Of a stretch of 64,000 nt of DNA, positions 50,650 to 64,000 are shown piece by piece (positions within the stretch are counted from its first letter, which is position 1; every line of letters starts with the position of its first letter). The stretch lies in the NCBI RefSeq assembly GCF_005885675.1, contig NZ_VANR01000003.1, positions 434,001 to 498,000 on the forward strand, written 5' to 3'. The notes below the pieces were generated by a model. The model searched no databases and was not told the origin of the DNA. It worked only from the letters and a program-made list of their open reading frames with translations. A program made the translations under genes and the position numbers. Source of the stretch: Polaribacter aestuariivivens (lineage in GTDB: Bacteria > Bacteroidota > Bacteroidia > Flavobacteriales > Flavobacteriaceae).

Positions 50650-53600
50650 ATGAAAAAAATGCACACAATTTTCAACTTAAAAGATAAAACCCAGCAACAG
50701 GTAAGGAAAATTTTACTTGTTTTAGTAATTGGGCTTTTATCAAGTTTTTCTTACGCCCAAGGTGTAAACATTATTGTTAATGCTACAACACCAAATGGTA
50801 GTGATAATGCTGGCGATACTATAGAGTATACAGCATCAGTTATTAATTCAGGAGGTACAGCATTAAATGCGGTTACATTCACATCGTCATTAGGTACAAC
50901 TATGACATTAGATAGTGGAGATACAAACAACAACGCTATTTTAGATGTAAACGAATGCTGGATATATAAAGGAACACACACAATTACAGCAGCAGAAATT
51001 ACAGCAACAAAAATAGATAATACATTTTCTTTAAATGCAACAGAGTTAACAAGTGCGCAAACTTTTATGTATACAGAAAATGTTCATGAAGATGATATCT
51101 CTTTTGCAAGTGTGATAGCAATAAATGATATTGATGCTGTAAATGATGATTTTTCAACTACAGTTGTTAATGGTATTACTGGAGGTGCATCTGGTGATAT
51201 TACAACAAACGATTTGTTAAATGGAGTTGCAGTTACAGACGCAGATATAAATATAACAATAGAAAATGATGGAGGTTTAACAGGAGTAACTGTAGATACA
51301 AATGGAAACGTTAATGTACCAGCAAATTCTGCTACAGGAACCTACACAATTACGTATAAAATTTGTGAAAAAGTAAATACAACAAACTGTGATACAGCAA
51401 CAGCAATTGTTAAGGTAGATGGAGATACAGATGGAGATGGAGTTTTAGACTCTGTAGATAAATGTAATGGTTTTGACGATAATGCAGATAATGACAATGA
51501 TGGAGTTGCAGATGGTTGTGATTTAGATGACGATAATGATGGTATTTTAGATACAGCAGAAAATGCTACAAGTGGAGATCCATTTGTAGATACAAACAAC
51601 AATGGAATTTTAGATTACCAAGATCCAGCTCTTGTTGGTTTTGTAGATGGAAATTCCGATAATATTGACGATAGATACGATTTAGACCAAGATGGTAAAA
51701 TAGATCAGTTTGATACAGATGCAGACGGAGATGGATGTAATGATGTAATCGAAGCAGGTCATAAAGAAAGTGCAACAAAACCAGGTGAAGTTAGTGGAAC
51801 AGGTTATAGTTCAACAGACGGAAAAGTAACAGGTTTTACAACAGCATATACAGGAACAAATTCTAATGTTTCTTCTGCTGGTACAGCACCAACAATTACA
51901 GCACAACCACCAAACAGAAATATTATTGTTGGAGGAACAACAACATTTTCAGTAACCACAGATGGAAACGTATTTCAATGGGAATTAAGTACAAATGGTG
52001 GAGCAACGTACAACACTATTTTAAACGGAAGTGTTTATAGTGGAACAACAACAAATACACTAACCATTTCTGGAGTTACAGCTGCTCAAAATAATTATAA
52101 ATTTAGAGTAATTGTCTCAAAAACAGATTATGTTTGTCCAATTACTTCAAATGCAGGTACATTAACAACATTTACAAATGATCCACCAGTTGCAAGTAGC
52201 AATGCAATAACTGTAGATGAAGAAAGTTTAGCTACTTCATTAGGTTTCACAGCACCAACAGATCCTGATGGAAACACATTAACAATTACAGTTACAGGTT
52301 TACCAACACTAGGTGTAGTAAAAAAAGCAAATGGAGATGTAGTTGCAAACGGAGCAACATTAACACCTGCAGAAGTTGCAGGCTTAACTTATGATGCACC
52401 TGCAGAATATAACGGAACAGATGATCCAGGAGATTTCACCTATACAGTTTCAGATGGTATTGCACCACCAGTAACAGGTACTGGTGATATAACAGTTACA
52501 GCAATAAACGATTTACCAGTAGCAGTTGGTGAATCTGGGACAGCATTAGAAGACAATCCAATTACATTAACAACAATTGGAGCCAATGATACAGATGAAG
52601 ATGGAAATGTAGTTCCATCAACAATTATTTTAATAGATCCAACAAATGCGGCAAATACAGGTAAAACAGGAACACCTTTAGTAATAGCAGGAAAAGGAAC
52701 TTATACAGTAGATGCAGCAGGAACTGTTGTTTTTACGCCAGAGGCAAACTTCAATGGAACAGCAGACATTAAATACACTATTAAAGACGATAGTGGTTTT
52801 ACATCAAACGAAGCAACTTTAGGTTTCACAATTACACCAGTAAACGATGTGCCAGTTGCAGTTGCAGATGTAAACTCTACAACAGAAAATACAACATTAA
52901 CAGTTACAGCAGCAAACGGAGTTTTAAGTAATGATTCAGATGTAGATGTAGCAACAACGTTAAATGTAACAACATTTACAATTGACGGACAAACGAAAAA
53001 TGCAAACGAAACAGCAACTATAATAGGAGTAGGTACTTTACAAATTAATGACGATGGTAGTTATGTATTTACACCAGATACAAATTATACAGGAGTAGTT
53101 CCAGTAGCAACATATAATATTACTGATAATAATCCAGGAACTCCAGGAACAGCTTCTTCAATACTAACAATTACAATAGATCCAGATTCAGATAACGATG
53201 GTGTTGCAGATAAAGTAGATTTAGATTCAGACAATGATGGTATTTTAGATATTGTTGAAGGACAAGGAATAGACCCAACTGCAGATGCTGATGGCGATGG
53301 AATATTAAATTATTTAGATGCAGATTTTCCAGGAGGAACTGCACAATTTGATTTCGATGGCGATGGAATTCCAAACCACTTAGATTTAGATTCAGATAAC
53401 GATGCCATTCCAGATGTTTTAGAAGCAGGTTATGCAGATACAAATAACGATGGTATTGCAGATGCTTCAGCAACGCCAGCATTAGTTGGTGCAAATGGTT
53501 TCGGAAATGTTTTAGAAACTGCACCAGAAAGTGGAGTTGCAGCAACAGCTCCAAGAAATACAGATGCATCTTCAGATATTGTTTCAACATTAATAAATTC

Positions 53601-56600
53601 GTTAGATAGAGATTCAGATAACGATGGTATTTCAGATACAGAAGAAGCATTTTCAAATAATGCCACATTTAATGATACTGATAATAACGGAGTAATAGAT
53701 GGTTTTGTAGATGCAGATAATAATGGTTGGGATGATAGAATATCTGCTCCAACACTTGCTACGTTTCCAACTTTCTTAAATTCAGATACGGATGCTTTAC
53801 CAAACTATTTAGATTTAGATTCAGATGGTGATGGTTTACCAGATACCTTCGAAGGAAACTTCCAAGTTACAGATGGAGACAATAATGGTATTGTTGGAAC
53901 AGGAATTCCAGCAGACTCAGATGCAGATGGTTTAGCAGATACAAATGACCCAGATTTTGCTGGAAATATTTTAGGAGGTTTTGGATTCAACCAAGACAGA
54001 GATGGAGATGGTGTAAAAAATTACTTAGATATTGATATTGATAATGACGGTATTTTAGATAATATTGAAGGACAATCAACAGCACAATACAAAGCACCAA
54101 CAGGAACAGACTCAGACAACGATGGTATAGATGATGCCTATGATGTAGATGCAACAGGTGGTATTGCAGCAGGTTATACAAATACTGATGGAGGTTCTGC
54201 ACCAGATTATGCAGATACAGATGCAGAAAATGATGGAATTAATGATATTAATGAAGGATTTTATAAAACAATAGTTACAACCAATAATTTAGATGCAGAT
54301 TCAAACGGAATAGTTGATGTAGCAAAATTTGTAGATGCAGATGGAGATGGTTTACACGATGATTTTGATGAAGTTTCAGGAACAGGAACAACAAATAACG
54401 CAACAAATGGTGGGCAAACACCAAATACTCAACCAGATGTAGATCCTGCAGGAGGTGATAGAGATTGGAGAGAAGCATCTAACCAAGATAATGATGGAGA
54501 TGGTATTAATGATATTGTAGATTTAGATGATGATAATGACGGTATTTTAGATACAGATGAAGATTTAAACGCTGATCTTGATAATGACCCAAGAACAGAT
54601 CCAACAGATTCAGATGGAGATGGTATTCCAAATTATTTCGATTTAGATTCAGATAATGATGGTATACCAGATTATTATGAAGCAGGAGGTACAAATGATC
54701 CAGACAAAAATGGTCAACCAGGAACAGGTACTCTTACAAGTTCAGATGTAAATGCAAACGGTATTCCTTTAGACGTATCTACAGATACAGCAACCACAGG
54801 TACAGCAACAACATCTAACTTAGCACTTCCAAATACAGATGGAGATGCCAGAAGAGATTTCTTAGATATCGATTCAGATAATGATGGTATTGTAGATGCA
54901 ATCGAAGCAGGAGGAACAGATCCAGATGGAGATGGAGAAATTGGTTCTGGTACTGCAAATGATGCAGATTCAGATGGATTGGCAGATTCTGTAGATCCAG
55001 TAGATCAAGATCCAGGAGGTAGCTCAGGATTTAATGCAGGAACACCATTAACAATTCCAAATTCAGACAACGATACCATTCCAAATCACTTAGATTTAGA
55101 TTCAGACAACGATACCATTCCAGATAATATTGAAGCACAAACAACAGCTGGTTATATAGCACCTTCAGCAACTTTTACAGATACAGATGAAGATGGTTTA
55201 GATGATGCTTACGATACAACAGATGGTGGAACAGCAATTATACCTGTAAATACAGATGGTACAGACAATCCAGATTATTTAGATTTAGATTCAGACAACG
55301 ATTTAATAAAAGATATCGTAGAATTTGGAAACGCAACTAATGACACCAATGGAAATGGACAAACAAACGAAACTGTAGGCACAAATGGTTTAGACAATAC
55401 TGTTGAAGCCGCAGATACTTTTGCAGATGTAAATGGTAATTTAGACAACACACAAGCAGACAATTCACCAGACGAAGACAATGATGTTGCTTCTGGTGGA
55501 GATGTAGATTACAGAGATATTTTAGACAATGATAATGACGGTGTTGCAGATGCAGTAGATTTAGATGATGATAATGATGGTATTTTAGATACTGTAGAAT
55601 CACCAGGAAATGTTAATCCAGATGCAGATTCAGATAACGATGGAACACAAGATTTTAAAGATTCAGATTATCCAGGTTTTGTAGATACAAATTCAGACGG
55701 AATTAATGATAATTTTGATACTGATTTAGACGGAATTCCAAATCATCAAGATACAGATTCAGACAACGATTCTTGTCCAGACGCAGTAGAAGCAGGTTTT
55801 ACAGAAAGTACAACCAAACCTGGAGAAGTATCAGGAACAGGTTACGAAACAGATGGTACTGTAACAGGAGCATCATATTCTGGTACAAATGTAAATGTAA
55901 CAACAGCAGGAACACCAGTAGTTATTAGCACACAACCATCAGATCAAAATGGTTTTATTAATGGCTCTGTTACTTTTGAAGTCGTTTCAACAGGAAATGT
56001 ATTTCAATGGCAAGAAAGTACAGATGGTGGTACAACATTTACAGATATTACTAACGGAGGTATATATTCAGGAGCAACTACAAATCAACTAAGTGTTAGT
56101 AACTTAACAACAACTCAAAACGGATATAAATATCAAGTAATTGTCTCTAAAACAGATTATGCCTGTGATATTCCTTCAACTCCACCAGCAACTTTAACAG
56201 TTTCAAACAATCCACCAGTTGCGGTAGATGATTTAAACAATACTACAAATGAAGACACTCCAATAACAGTGTCTACAATTGCAGCCAATGATACAGATGT
56301 AGAAGATACTACTCCAGACGCTTCAACAATTATATTAATTGATCCAGATAATGCATCAAACACAGGAAAAACAGGAACACCTTTAGTAATTGCTAATGTT
56401 GGTACATATACTGTAGATCCATTAGGAAACGTGACTTTTACACCAGTTCTAAATTTCAACGGTGATGCAGATATTAAGTATACTATTAAAGATAGTAGTA
56501 ATAATACTTCGAATCAAGCAAATATAGATATTGTTGTTACAGATGTTAATGATGCACCAGTAGCAAATAACGACTCTTCTACAGGTCTAGAAGGAGCTGT

Positions 56601-59600
56601 TCAAACATTAACAACTATTGGAGCAAATGATACAGATGTAGATGGTACTATAGACCCAACAACTGTTATTTTAATCGATCCAAGCAATCCTTCCAATACC
56701 GGAACAACAGGAACGCCATTAGTAATTGCAAATGTTGGAACATATACTGTAAATGGAGCAGGAACAGTTGTTTTCACACCTTTAGAAAATTTTAATGGCT
56801 CTGCAGATATTTTTTATACAATAAAAGATGATGATGGTTTAGTTTCTAATCAAGCTACCTTAGATATTACAGTAACACCTGTAAATGATGCACCAGTAGC
56901 ACAACCAGATTCAGGAACATCTGCAGAAGATGTTACTTTAAATGTAGCAGCAGCAGATGGTTTATTAAAGAATGATTCAGATGTTGATGCAAATCCATTA
57001 AGCGTTACAAAATTCGTAGTAGATGGAACTACAGTTACTGTAGATCCTACTTCTGGAGGAAGTACAACAATTGTAGGAAAAGGAACCATCACAATAAATG
57101 CAGATGGTAGCTATACATTTGTACCAGTTGCCGACTTTAACGGAACAGTACCTCAAGTTACCTATACAGTAAGTGATGGAACAAATTCTGTAAACTCAAC
57201 TTTAGATATTACAATAACGCCAGTAAATGACGATCCAGTATTAGTAGCAGACACGAACTCTACAAATGAAGATGTTACTTTAACAGTAACAGGTGCAAAT
57301 GGAGTTTTAAAGAATGATACAGATGTTGACGCAGGAACAACTTTAACAGTTTCAAGCTTTACCATTGCAGGAGTTTCAGGAAGCACAAATGCAGGAGACC
57401 CAGCAGTTACCATTCCAAATGTAGGAACTTTCCAAATGAATGCAGATGGAGGTTATGTTTTTGCACCAGCCCAAGATTATGTAGGCGCAGTACCAGTAAT
57501 TACGTATACAGCCACAGATGGAACATCACCACAAACAAGTACATTAACAATAACAATTGTACCACAAAACGATGCACCAGTAGCAGTAGATGACACAGCA
57601 ACAGTAAATGAAGATACTACATTAACAGTAGCCAAAGCAGATGGATTAATCGATGATAATGATACAGATGTAGATGGAGATACATTAAATATAACTCAAT
57701 TTGTAGTTGGTGGAACCACAGTAACAGTAACACCAACAACACCAGGAGTAAGAGCCATACCAAATGTTGGAACCATCACAATAAACACAGATGGTAGTTA
57801 TAGTTTTGTACCAGTTGCCGACTTTAATGGAACAGTACCAGAAATTACTTATACTATAAGTGATGGTACAAATACCGACAATGCGAAATTGAATATTACT
57901 GTTACTCCTGTAAATGATGCACCAATAGCAGTAGATGATACCTATACAACTAATGAAGACACCTCAGTAGCATTATTACCATTAACAGGCGATAGTGATA
58001 TTGATGGCGATACATTAACAATAACAAGTATTAATGGAACAACCTTAACACCAGGAGTTGCTCAAACAATTACAGTTCCAAATGGAGTTGTAACCACAAC
58101 AGTTTCAGGAGTAATAAGTTTTGCGCCAACCGCAAATTATAATGGAACCTCAACATTTGCTTATGTAATAAGTGATGGAAATGGAGAAACAGCAACCGCG
58201 AATCAAATTATTACAGTAAATGCAGTAAATGACGCGCCAGTAGCAAATCCAGATACGGCGAGTCTAGCAGAAGACACTACATTAACAGTAGCCAAAGCAG
58301 ATGGATTAATAGACTTAAATGACACAGATATAGATGGAGATATATTAGCTATTACCCAATTCGTAGTGAATGGAACCACAGTACCTGTAGATTTAACTAC
58401 GGGAGGAACAAGAGTAATTCCAAATGTAGGAACATTGACTATTAATGCAGATGGTAGCTATAGTTTTGAACCAGTTGCAAACTTTAATGGAACAGTACCT
58501 CAAGTTACCTATACAGTAAGTGATGGTACAAACACAGCAAACAGTACTTTAAATATTACTGTAACCCCAGTAAATGATGTACCAGTAGCAGTAGATGATA
58601 CCTATACAACTAATGAAGACACCTCAGTAGCATTATTACCATTAACAGGCGATAGTGATATTGATGGCGATACATTAACAATAACAAGTATTAATGGAAC
58701 AACTTTAACACCAGGAGTTGCTCAAACAATTACAGTTCCAAATGGAGTTGTAACCACAACAGTTTCAGGAGTAATAAGTTTTGCGCCAACTGCAAATTAT
58801 AATGGAACCTCAACATTTGCTTATGTAATAAGTGATGGAAATGGAGAAACAGCAACCGCAAATCAAATTATTACAGTAAATGCAGTAAATGACGCGCCAG
58901 TAGCAAATCCAGATACTGCAAGTATAGCAGAAGACACTACTTTAACAGTAGCCAAAGCAGATGGATTAATCGATGATAATGATACAGATGTAGATGGAGA
59001 TACATTAAATGTAACTCAGTTTGTAGTTGGCGGAACTACAGTAACAGTAACACCAACAACACCAGGAGTAAGCGCAATACCAAATGTTGGAACAATTACA
59101 ATAAATACAGATGGTAGTTATAGTTTTGTACCAGTTGCCGACTTTAATGGAACAGTACCTCAAATTACCTATACAGTAAGTGATGGTACAAACACAGCAA
59201 ACAGTACTTTAAATATTACTGTAACCCCAGTAAATGACGATCCAGTATTAGTAGCAGACACGAATTCTACAAATGAAGACGTTACCTTAACAGTAACAGG
59301 CACAAATGGAGTTTTAAAGAATGATACAGATGTAGATGCAGGAACGACTTTAACAGTATCAAGTTTTACCATTGCAGGAATTTCAGGAAGCACAAATGCA
59401 GGAGACCCAGCAGTAACGATTCCAAATGTAGGAACTTTCCAAATGAATGCAGATGGAGGTTATGTTTTTGCACCAGCCCAAGATTATGTAGGCGCAGTAC
59501 CAGTAATTACGTATACAGCCACGGATGGAACATCACCACAAACAAGTACATTAACAATAACAATTGTACCACAAAACGATGCACCAGTAGCAGTAGATGA

Positions 59601-62600
59601 CACAGCAACAGTAAATGAAGATACTACATTAACAGTAGCCAAAGCAGATGGATTAATCGATGATAATGATACAGATGTAGATGGAGACACCTTAAATGTG
59701 ACTCAATTTGTAGTTAGCGGAACCACAGTAACAGTAACACCAACAACACCAGGAGTAAGAGCCATACCAAATGTTGGAACCATCACAATAAACACAGATG
59801 GTAGTTATAGTTTTGTACCAGTTGCCGACTTTAATGGAACAGTACCAGAAATTACTTATACAATAAGTGATGGTACAAATACCGACAATGCGAAATTAAA
59901 TATTACTGTTACCCCTGTAAATGACGATCCAGTTGCAACAAACGATACAACAGGAACAGATCCAGGAGTTGCTGTTGACATTCCGGTTTTAACGAATGAT
60001 AATGATTTAGATGGAGACACAATTATAGTAAGTAGTATTACAGCACAACCATCAAATGGAACAGCGACTATTAATTCTGATGGAACAATAAAGTATACAC
60101 CAAATTCAGGTTTCAACAATGGTTCAGATAGTTTTACATATGAAATTTCAGATGGAAATGGAGGAACAGATACAGCAGTTGTAACTGTTACAGTGCCAAT
60201 TTCGCCTTTTCCACCAGTTGCAAACCCAGATACGAATTCAGTAAATGAAGACACAACTTTAACAGTTTCTGCTGCAAATGGAATACTAAAGAATGATACA
60301 GATGGAAATTTAGATGCTTTAAAAGTAGTAAGCTATACAATTGCAGGAATTCCAGGAACAAAAACACCTGGAACAATTACAAGTATTCCAAACGTTGGTT
60401 CAATAAAAATTAACCAAGATGGTAGTTACGAGTTTATTCCAGTAGCAAACTTTAATGGAGCAGTACCAGAAATTACGTATACAGTTACAGATAGCTCTGG
60501 TTTAACAACAGATGATACAAGTACTTTAAACATTACTGTAAATCCTACAAACGATGCTCCAGTAGCAGTAGCAGACACGAATACAACACCAGAAGACACT
60601 AAGTTAACAGTTACAGCCGCAAATGGAGTTCTTAAAAACGATTCAGATTTAGATGGTGATGCAATAAGCGTTAAAGAATTCGAAATTAATGGAACAACTA
60701 CTACAGTTGGAACAGCTGTTACTTTAACAGAAGGAGTATTTACATTATTATCAGACGGTAGCTACACATTTACACCCGCAGAAGATTTTAATGGAAATGT
60801 ACCAGAAGTAACATATACAATGACAGACGGAACAGTAGATGTAATGGCAACACTAAACATTTCTGTAACACCAGTTAATGATCCACCTGTAGCAGTAGAT
60901 AATTTAGGAAATGTTGCTAATGAAGACAATCCTGTAACGATTGCAGCAATTGGAACAAACGATACAGATGACGGAACAATAGACCCATCAACAGTAAGAT
61001 TAATAGATCCTAATAATGCTTCAAACTTTGGAAATTCTAGTACACCATTAGTAATTTCTGGAGTAGGAACATATACTGTAAATGCAAATGGAGACGTAGT
61101 ATTTACTCCAGTCGCAAACTTTAACGGTCCAGCAAATATTAAATATACTATTAAAGATAATGAAGGAGTTACTTCATTAAACCAAGCAACTATTGGCATT
61201 ACAATAACACCAACAAATGATGTTCCAGTAGCAGTAGCAGATACAAACACTGTAGATGAAGGTGCTACGTTAACAGTTACAGCAGCAAATGGACTTCTTA
61301 AAAACGATTCAGATGTAGATAACGATCCATTAACAGTTACTCAAATTACTATTGGAGGGACTTCTTATCCAGCAGGTACTACAGTAACAATTACTGAAGG
61401 AACTTTAGTTGTAAAATCAGACGGTAGTTATACATTTACTCCAGCTGGAGATTTTAATGGAGATATTCCTCAAGTTACATATACAGTTTCAGACGGAACA
61501 ACAACTACAACAGCAACTTTAGACATTAAAGTAAACCCAGTTAACGATAGACCAGTTGCAAATCCAGATACAAATAGTACTGATGAAGACACTTTATTAT
61601 CAGTTTCATCGGTAAATGGAATTCTTAAAAACGATACAGATGTAGATAATGATCCTTTAGTAGTAACAGGTTATACTGTAAATGGAGGAACAAGAACTAT
61701 AAATACAGATGTAGTTTTAACAGAAGGAACATTAAATATAAAAGCAGATGGTAGTTATACTTTCCAGCCAGCGTTAAATTTCAATGGAGATGTACCTCAA
61801 GTTACTTATACAGTTTCAGATGGTAATTTATCTGCAACAAGTACTTTAGATATTAAAGTGAATCCAATTAATGATGCTCCAACAGCAGTACCAGATACGG
61901 ATACTGTTGCAGAGGATGTTACCTTAACAGTAACAGCTGCAAATGGAGTTCTTAAAAATGATTCAGATATAGATATGGATGCTTTAACAGTAACCAATTT
62001 TACTGTTGGAGGAACAACCTATAATGCAGGAGATACTGTACCATTAACTGAAGGTTCACTCAAATTAAATTCAGATGGAAGTTATTCATTTACACCTACA
62101 GCGAATTTTAATGGAACTGTTCCAACTATAACATATACAGTTTCTGATGGTACAAATACATCTAATACAACATTACAAATTACAGTAACTCCAGTTAATG
62201 ATGCACCAGATTTAGTTGCAGATACAAATACAACTATAGAAGATACACAGTTAACAGTTGCAGCCGCAAATGGAGTTCTTAAAAACGATACTGATAAAGA
62301 AAACAATACAATCACTGTAACTAAATTTACAGTTGGCGGAACAGATTTCACTGCAGGAGCTACTGCTATCTTAACAGAAGGTACTTTAAAGTTAAATGCA
62401 GATGGAGGCTACGTATTCAATCCAGCACCAAACTTTAATGGAGCTTATCCGCAAGTTACTTATACAGCAACAGATGGAACTGATACAGCAACATCTACTT
62501 TAGATATTACTGTATTACCAGTAAACGATTCGCCAGTAGCTTTAACAGATACAAATTCTACGAACGAAGACACACCACTAAATGTTCTAGCAGCTAATGG

Positions 62601-64000
62601 ATTGTTGAAGAATGATACAGATCCAGAAAACGACCCATTAACAGTTACACAATTTACAGTTGGTGGAAATACTTTTACAGCAGGATCTTCTGCTAATATT
62701 ACTGAAGGAACAATTAAAATTAATTCAGATGGTAGTTACACATTTACACCAGCTACAGATTACAACGGTCCAGTTCCAGTAATTAATTACACTATATCAG
62801 ATGGAACTAATACTGCAATAAGTACATTAACATTAACGGTAAACACAGTTAATGATGCACCAACTGCAGTAGCAGATACTAACACAACAGTTGAGGATAC
62901 TCAATTAACAGTTACAGCTGCAAATGGAGTTCTTAAAAACGACTCAGATATAGATGGTGATGTAATCAATGTATCAGGTTTTGTAGTAGAAGGTACTTCT
63001 TATTTAGCAGGAGAAACAGCAACAACGGCTGCTGGTACTATTAAATTAGATTCAAATGGAGGTTATACTTACGTACCAGCTAATAACTTCAATGGAGCTG
63101 TTCCACAAGTAACATACACTATTACAGATGGAGTTTTAACAGCATCATCAACATTAGATATAACTGTAACACCAGTAAACGATTCACCAATTGCAGTTGC
63201 AGATACAAATGCAACAGATGAAGACGTAGCACTAAATGTACCAGCAGCAACAGGATTGTTAAATAACGATTCTGATCCTGAAGGAAATCCAATTACAGTA
63301 TCTAACTTTACAATTAATGGAACTGTATACACAGCAGGAACTTCTGCTACAATTACAGAAGGAGTTATAAAAGTAAACGCAGATGGTAGTTATTCATTTA
63401 CACCAGCATTAAATTATGATGGAGCAGTACCAGTTGTAAACTATACAATTACAGATGGTTCAAATACAGCAAATAGTACATTAACACTTACAATTAACTC
63501 AGTTAATGATGCACCAACAGCAGTTGCAGATACAAACACAACAGCAGAAGATGTAACACTAACAGTTTCAGTAGCAAATGGAGTTCTTAAAAACGATTCA
63601 GATTTTGATGCAGATACTATTACAGTAACTCAATTTGAAGTTGGAGGAACCACAGTAATATCGGGAAACCCAATAAGTATTGCAGAAGGAACAATTACTA
63701 TAAATACAAACGGTGATTATGTATTTGTACCAGCAGCAAACTTTAATGGAACAGTACCAACAATTACTTACACAGTTTCTGACGGTACAGATGTTTCTAC
63801 TGCAACATTAATAATAACTGTAACACCAGTTAATGACACACCAAATTTAGTAGCAGATACGAATACAACTCCAGAAGACACTGTATTGTCAGTAAATGCA
63901 GCAACAGGCGTTTTAAGTAATGATAATGATATTGATGGAGATACAGTTACTGTGTCTAAATTTACAGTTGGAGGTGTAACATATAATGCTGGTCAAACAG
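50650..64000 (+). CDS. Giant repeat-built adhesin-like secreted protein, 5' part (open at the window end)
   Basis: The frame is open from ATG 50650 to the last base, at least 4450 residues, with no stop. A signal peptide (ending SSFSYAQ, residue 37) leads to a DUF11-like N-terminal unit (about 38-155). Then come TSP3 repeats (about 256-384), an Ig-like domain (411-507; [17 protein letters not shown]), three cadherin-like units (508-841), a long TSP3 block (844-1714), a second Ig-like domain (1757-1852; [16 protein letters not shown]), and then about 24 cadherin-like (tandem-95 type) units of 100-117 residues. Each unit starts near VNDAPVA and contains [14 protein letters not shown] and F-G-VP-TYT. 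Many acidic loops suggest Ca2+-dependent rigidity. A T9SS sorting domain is expected beyond the window but not seen. Length and domains fit SprB-like or other giant surface adhesins, by inference. Confidence 0.85.
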   Translation, partial: MKKMHTIFNLKDKTQQQVRKILLVLVIGLLSSFSYAQGVNIIVNATTPNGSDNAGDTIEYTASVINSGGTALNAVTFTSSLGTTMTLDSGDTNNNAILDVNECWIYKGTHTITAAEITATKIDNTFSLNATELTSAQTFMYTENVHEDDISFASVIAINDIDAVNDDFSTTVVNGITGGASGDITTNDLLNGVAVTDADINITIENDGGLTGVTVDTNGNVNVPANSATGTYTITYKICEKVNTTNCDTATAIVKVDGDTDGDGVLDSVDKCNGFDDNADNDNDGVADGCDLDDDNDGILDTAENATSGDPFVDTNNNGILDYQDPALVGFVDGNSDNIDDRYDLDQDGKIDQFDTDADGDGCNDVIEAGHKESATKPGEVSGTGYSSTDGKVTGFTTAYTGTNSNVSSAGTAPTITAQPPNRNIIVGGTTTFSVTTDGNVFQWELSTNGGATYNTILNGSVYSGTTTNTLTISGVTAAQNNYKFRVIVSKTDYVCPITSNAGTLTTFTNDPPVASSNAITVDEESLATSLGFTAPTDPDGNTLTITVTGLPTLGVVKKANGDVVANGATLTPAEVAGLTYDAPAEYNGTDDPGDFTYTVSDGIAPPVTGTGDITVTAINDLPVAVGESGTALEDNPITLTTIGANDTDEDGNVVPSTIILIDPTNAANTGKTGTPLVIAGKGTYTVDAAGTVVFTPEANFNGTADIKYTIKDDSGFTSNEATLGFTITPVNDVPVAVADVNSTTENTTLTVTAANGVLSNDSDVDVATTLNVTTFTIDGQTKNANETATIIGVGTLQINDDGSYVFTPDTNYTGVVPVATYNITDNNPGTPGTASSILTITIDPDSDNDGVADKVDLDSDNDGILDIVEGQGIDPTADADGDGILNYLDADFPGGTAQFDFDGDGIPNHLDLDSDNDAIPDVLEAGYADTNNDGIADASATPALVGANGFGNVLETAPESGVAATAPRNTDASSDIVSTLINSLDRDSDNDGISDTEEAFSNNATFNDTDNNGVIDGFVDADNNGWDDRISAPTLATFPTFLNSDTDALPNYLDLDSDGDGLPDTFEGNFQVTDGDNNGIVGTGIPADSDADGLADTNDPDFAGNILGGFGFNQDRDGDGVKNYLDIDIDNDGILDNIEGQSTAQYKAPTGTDSDNDGIDDAYDVDATGGIAAGYTNTDGGSAPDYADTDAENDGINDINEGFYKTIVTTNNLDADSNGIVDVAKFVDADGDGLHDDFDEVSGTGTTNNATNGGQTPNTQPDVDPAGGDRDWREASNQDNDGDGINDIVDLDDDNDGILDTDEDLNADLDNDPRTDPTDSDGDGIPNYFDLDSDNDGIPDYYEAGGTNDPDKNGQPGTGTLTSSDVNANGIPLDVSTDTATTGTATTSNLALPNTDGDARRDFLDIDSDNDGIVDAIEAGGTDPDGDGEIGSGTANDADSDGLADSVDPVDQDPGGSSGFNAGTPLTIPNSDNDTIPNHLDLDSDNDTIPDNIEAQTTAGYIAPSATFTDTDEDGLDDAYDTTDGGTAIIPVNTDGTDNPDYLDLDSDNDLIKDIVEFGNATNDTNGNGQTNETVGTNGLDNTVEAADTFADVNGNLDNTQADNSPDEDNDVASGGDVDYRDILDNDNDGVADAVDLDDDNDGILDTVESPGNVNPDADSDNDGTQDFKDSDYPGFVDTNSDGINDNFDTDLDGIPNHQDTDSDNDSCPDAVEAGFTESTTKPGEVSGTGYETDGTVTGASYSGTNVNVTTAGTPVVISTQPSDQNGFINGSVTFEVVSTGNVFQWQESTDGGTTFTDITNGGIYSGATTNQLSVSNLTTTQNGYKYQVIVSKTDYACDIPSTPPATLTVSNNPPVAVDDLNNTTNEDTPITVSTIAANDTDVEDTTPDASTIILIDPDNASNTGKTGTPLVIANVGTYTVDPLGNVTFTPVLNFNGDADIKYTIKDSSNNTSNQANIDIVVTDVNDAPVANNDSSTGLEGAVQTLTTIGANDTDVDGTIDPTTVILIDPSNPSNTGTTGTPLVIANVGTYTVNGAGTVVFTPLENFNGSADIFYTIKDDDGLVSNQATLDITVTPVNDAPVAQPDSGTSAEDVTLNVAAADGLLKNDSDVDANPLSVTKFVVDGTTVTVDPTSGGSTTIVGKGTITINADGSYTFVPVADFNGTVPQVTYTVSDGTNSVNSTLDITITPVNDDPVLVADTNSTNEDVTLTVTGANGVLKNDTDVDAGTTLTVSSFTIAGVSGSTNAGDPAVTIPNVGTFQMNADGGYVFAPAQDYVGAVPVITYTATDGTSPQTSTLTITIVPQNDAPVAVDDTATVNEDTTLTVAKADGLIDDNDTDVDGDTLNITQFVVGGTTVTVTPTTPGVRAIPNVGTITINTDGSYSFVPVADFNGTVPEITYTISDGTNTDNAKLNITVTPVNDAPIAVDDTYTTNEDTSVALLPLTGDSDIDGDTLTITSINGTTLTPGVAQTITVPNGVVTTTVSGVISFAPTANYNGTSTFAYVISDGNGETATANQIITVNAVNDAPVANPDTASLAEDTTLTVAKADGLIDLNDTDIDGDILAITQFVVNGTTVPVDLTTGGTRVIPNVGTLTINADGSYSFEPVANFNGTVPQVTYTVSDGTNTANSTLNITVTPVNDVPVAVDDTYTTNEDTSVALLPLTGDSDIDGDTLTITSINGTTLTPGVAQTITVPNGVVTTTVSGVISFAPTANYNGTSTFAYVISDGNGETATANQIITVNAVNDAPVANPDTASIAEDTTLTVAKADGLIDDNDTDVDGDTLNVTQFVVGGTTVTVTPTTPGVSAIPNVGTITINTDGSYSFVPVADFNGTVPQITYTVSDGTNTANSTLNITVTPVNDDPVLVADTNSTNEDVTLTVTGTNGVLKNDTDVDAGTTLTVSSFTIAGISGSTNAGDPAVTIPNVGTFQMNADGGYVFAPAQDYVGAVPVITYTATDGTSPQTSTLTITIVPQNDAPVAVDDTATVNEDTTLTVAKADGLIDDNDTDVDGDTLNVTQFVVSGTTVTVTPTTPGVRAIPNVGTITINTDGSYSFVPVADFNGTVPEITYTISDGTNTDNAKLNITVTPVNDDPVATNDTTGTDPGVAVDIPVLTNDNDLDGDTIIVSSITAQPSNGTATINSDGTIKYTPNSGFNNGSDSFTYEISDGNGGTDTAVVTVTVPISPFPPVANPDTNSVNEDTTLTVSAANGILKNDTDGNLDALKVVSYTIAGIPGTKTPGTITSIPNVGSIKINQDGSYEFIPVANFNGAVPEITYTVTDSSGLTTDDTSTLNITVNPTNDAPVAVADTNTTPEDTKLTVTAANGVLKNDSDLDGDAISVKEFEINGTTTTVGTAVTLTEGVFTLLSDGSYTFTPAEDFNGNVPEVTYTMTDGTVDVMATLNISVTPVNDPPVAVDNLGNVANEDNPVTIAAIGTNDTDDGTIDPSTVRLIDPNNASNFGNSSTPLVISGVGTYTVNANGDVVFTPVANFNGPANIKYTIKDNEGVTSLNQATIGITITPTNDVPVAVADTNTVDEGATLTVTAANGLLKNDSDVDNDPLTVTQITIGGTSYPAGTTVTITEGTLVVKSDGSYTFTPAGDFNGDIPQVTYTVSDGTTTTTATLDIKVNPVNDRPVANPDTNSTDEDTLLSVSSVNGILKNDTDVDNDPLVVTGYTVNGGTRTINTDVVLTEGTLNIKADGSYTFQPALNFNGDVPQVTYTVSDGNLSATSTLDIKVNPINDAPTAVPDTDTVAEDVTLTVTAANGVLKNDSDIDMDALTVTNFTVGGTTYNAGDTVPLTEGSLKLNSDGSYSFTPTANFNGTVPTITYTVSDGTNTSNTTLQITVTPVNDAPDLVADTNTTIEDTQLTVAAANGVLKNDTDKENNTITVTKFTVGGTDFTAGATAILTEGTLKLNADGGYVFNPAPNFNGAYPQVTYTATDGTDTATSTLDITVLPVNDSPVALTDTNSTNEDTPLNVLAANGLLKNDTDPENDPLTVTQFTVGGNTFTAGSSANITEGTIKINSDGSYTFTPATDYNGPVPVINYTISDGTNTAISTLTLTVNTVNDAPTAVADTNTTVEDTQLTVTAANGVLKNDSDIDGDVINVSGFVVEGTSYLAGETATTAAGTIKLDSNGGYTYVPANNFNGAVPQVTYTITDGVLTASSTLDITVTPVNDSPIAVADTNATDEDVALNVPAATGLLNNDSDPEGNPITVSNFTINGTVYTAGTSATITEGVIKVNADGSYSFTPALNYDGAVPVVNYTITDGSNTANSTLTLTINSVNDAPTAVADTNTTAEDVTLTVSVANGVLKNDSDFDADTITVTQFEVGGTTVISGNPISIAEGTITINTNGDYVFVPAANFNGTVPTITYTVSDGTDVSTATLIITVTPVNDTPNLVADTNTTPEDTVLSVNAATGVLSNDNDIDGDTVTVSKFTVGGVTYNAGQT
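57223..57925 (+). repeat. Segmental duplication copy 1 inside the giant gene
   Basis: About 700 bases (two cadherin-like units) that recur nearly unchanged at 59230-59932, offset 2007 bases (669 codons). Differences are scattered single bases. Confidence 0.8.
57910..58310 (+). repeat. Tandem duplication copy 1 of another cadherin-like unit
   Basis: About 400 bases that recur nearly unchanged at 58570-58970, offset 660 bases (220 codons). Confidence 0.75.
58570..58970 (+). repeat. Tandem duplication copy 2 of the cadherin-like unit
   Basis: Near copy of 57910-58310. The unit that follows (from about 58877) begins like the one at 58217 but continues like the one at 57570, so it appears chimeric. 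Confidence 0.7.
59230..59932 (+). repeat. Segmental duplication copy 2 inside the giant gene
   Basis: Near copy of 57223-57925. It includes long identical stretches through ATGCACCAGTAGCAGTAGAT and the following unit. Confidence 0.8.

Noticed and set aside
50751..63332. Minus-strand ORFs of 60-165 codons under the giant gene
   Set aside because: They are low-complexity products of the antisense of repetitive Asp/Thr/Val-rich codons, recur with the repeats and have no promoter or start context.
56200..64000. CRISPR-like or satellite tandem repeat
   Set aside because: The roughly 300-350-base periodicity is protein-coding in one frame and gives cadherin-like units with synonymous divergence.

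Overview
The window looks like a chromosomal piece of a marine Flavobacteriaceae bacterium (Bacteroidota), perhaps near Polaribacter or Tenacibaculum. This rests on the very AT-rich sequence, the repeated Bacteroidota promoter -7 box TAnnTTTG just upstream of start codons, A-rich instead of Shine-Dalgarno leaders, two TonB-dependent receptors, many small lipoproteins, and giant repeat-built secreted proteins of the gliding / type IX secretion style. The genus is a guess. I saw no rRNA, tRNA, CRISPR array, prophage or classical insertion sequence.

Layout. 1-2.5 kb: the end of a four-helix-bundle (S23-like) gene, then aromatic amino acid catabolism (4-hydroxyphenylpyruvate dioxygenase, tryptophan 2,3-dioxygenase). 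2.6-6.4 kb: a DUF3108 protein, an M23 lipoprotein peptidase and glucose-6-phosphate isomerase. 6.6-11.4 kb: a TonB receptor and a lipid operon (membrane protein, PlsC acyltransferase, acyl-ACP desaturase). 11.6-23.6 kb: omega-amidase-like hydrolase, AddB-like nuclease, universal stress protein, MATE exporter, XRE/DUF2975 pair, a minus-strand run (MocR-type regulator, UmuD-like protein, Bax-inhibitor-1 protein), and a second TonB receptor divergent from the MocR gene. 23.9-29.8 kb: NfeD/flotillin pair, JmjC/cupin protein, zinc-ribbon miniprotein, RseP, SCO protein. 29.9-32.4 kb: a ferrous iron uptake operon (feoA, feoB, Cys-rich miniprotein) with a palindromic operator between the promoter elements. 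32.4-45.4 kb: DUF2911 protein, lipoproteins, leuS, a sensor kinase, enoyl-CoA hydratase, an AraC regulator, HD phosphohydrolase, bacilliredoxin and a TerB/J-domain protein. 45.8-64 kb: two adjacent secreted surface proteins; the second is open for at least 4450 codons and runs off the window.

The main discovery candidate is in leuS (33727-37185). About 175 codons (34600-35123) are inserted in frame at the start of the editing (CP1) domain. The insert encodes an apparently intact DUF559/Vsr-like PD-(D/E)XK endonuclease domain and is bounded by imperfect terminal inverted repeats, each with a small palindrome. A lone relative of these ends lies at 43862-43903. This looks like a REP-like mobile element that carries a nuclease and lives inside an essential gene without breaking its frame. 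Other leads are a MocR regulator whose PLP-binding lysine position reads glutamine, an M23 peptidase with Cys in place of a zinc-ligand His, and recent segmental duplications inside the giant adhesin gene.
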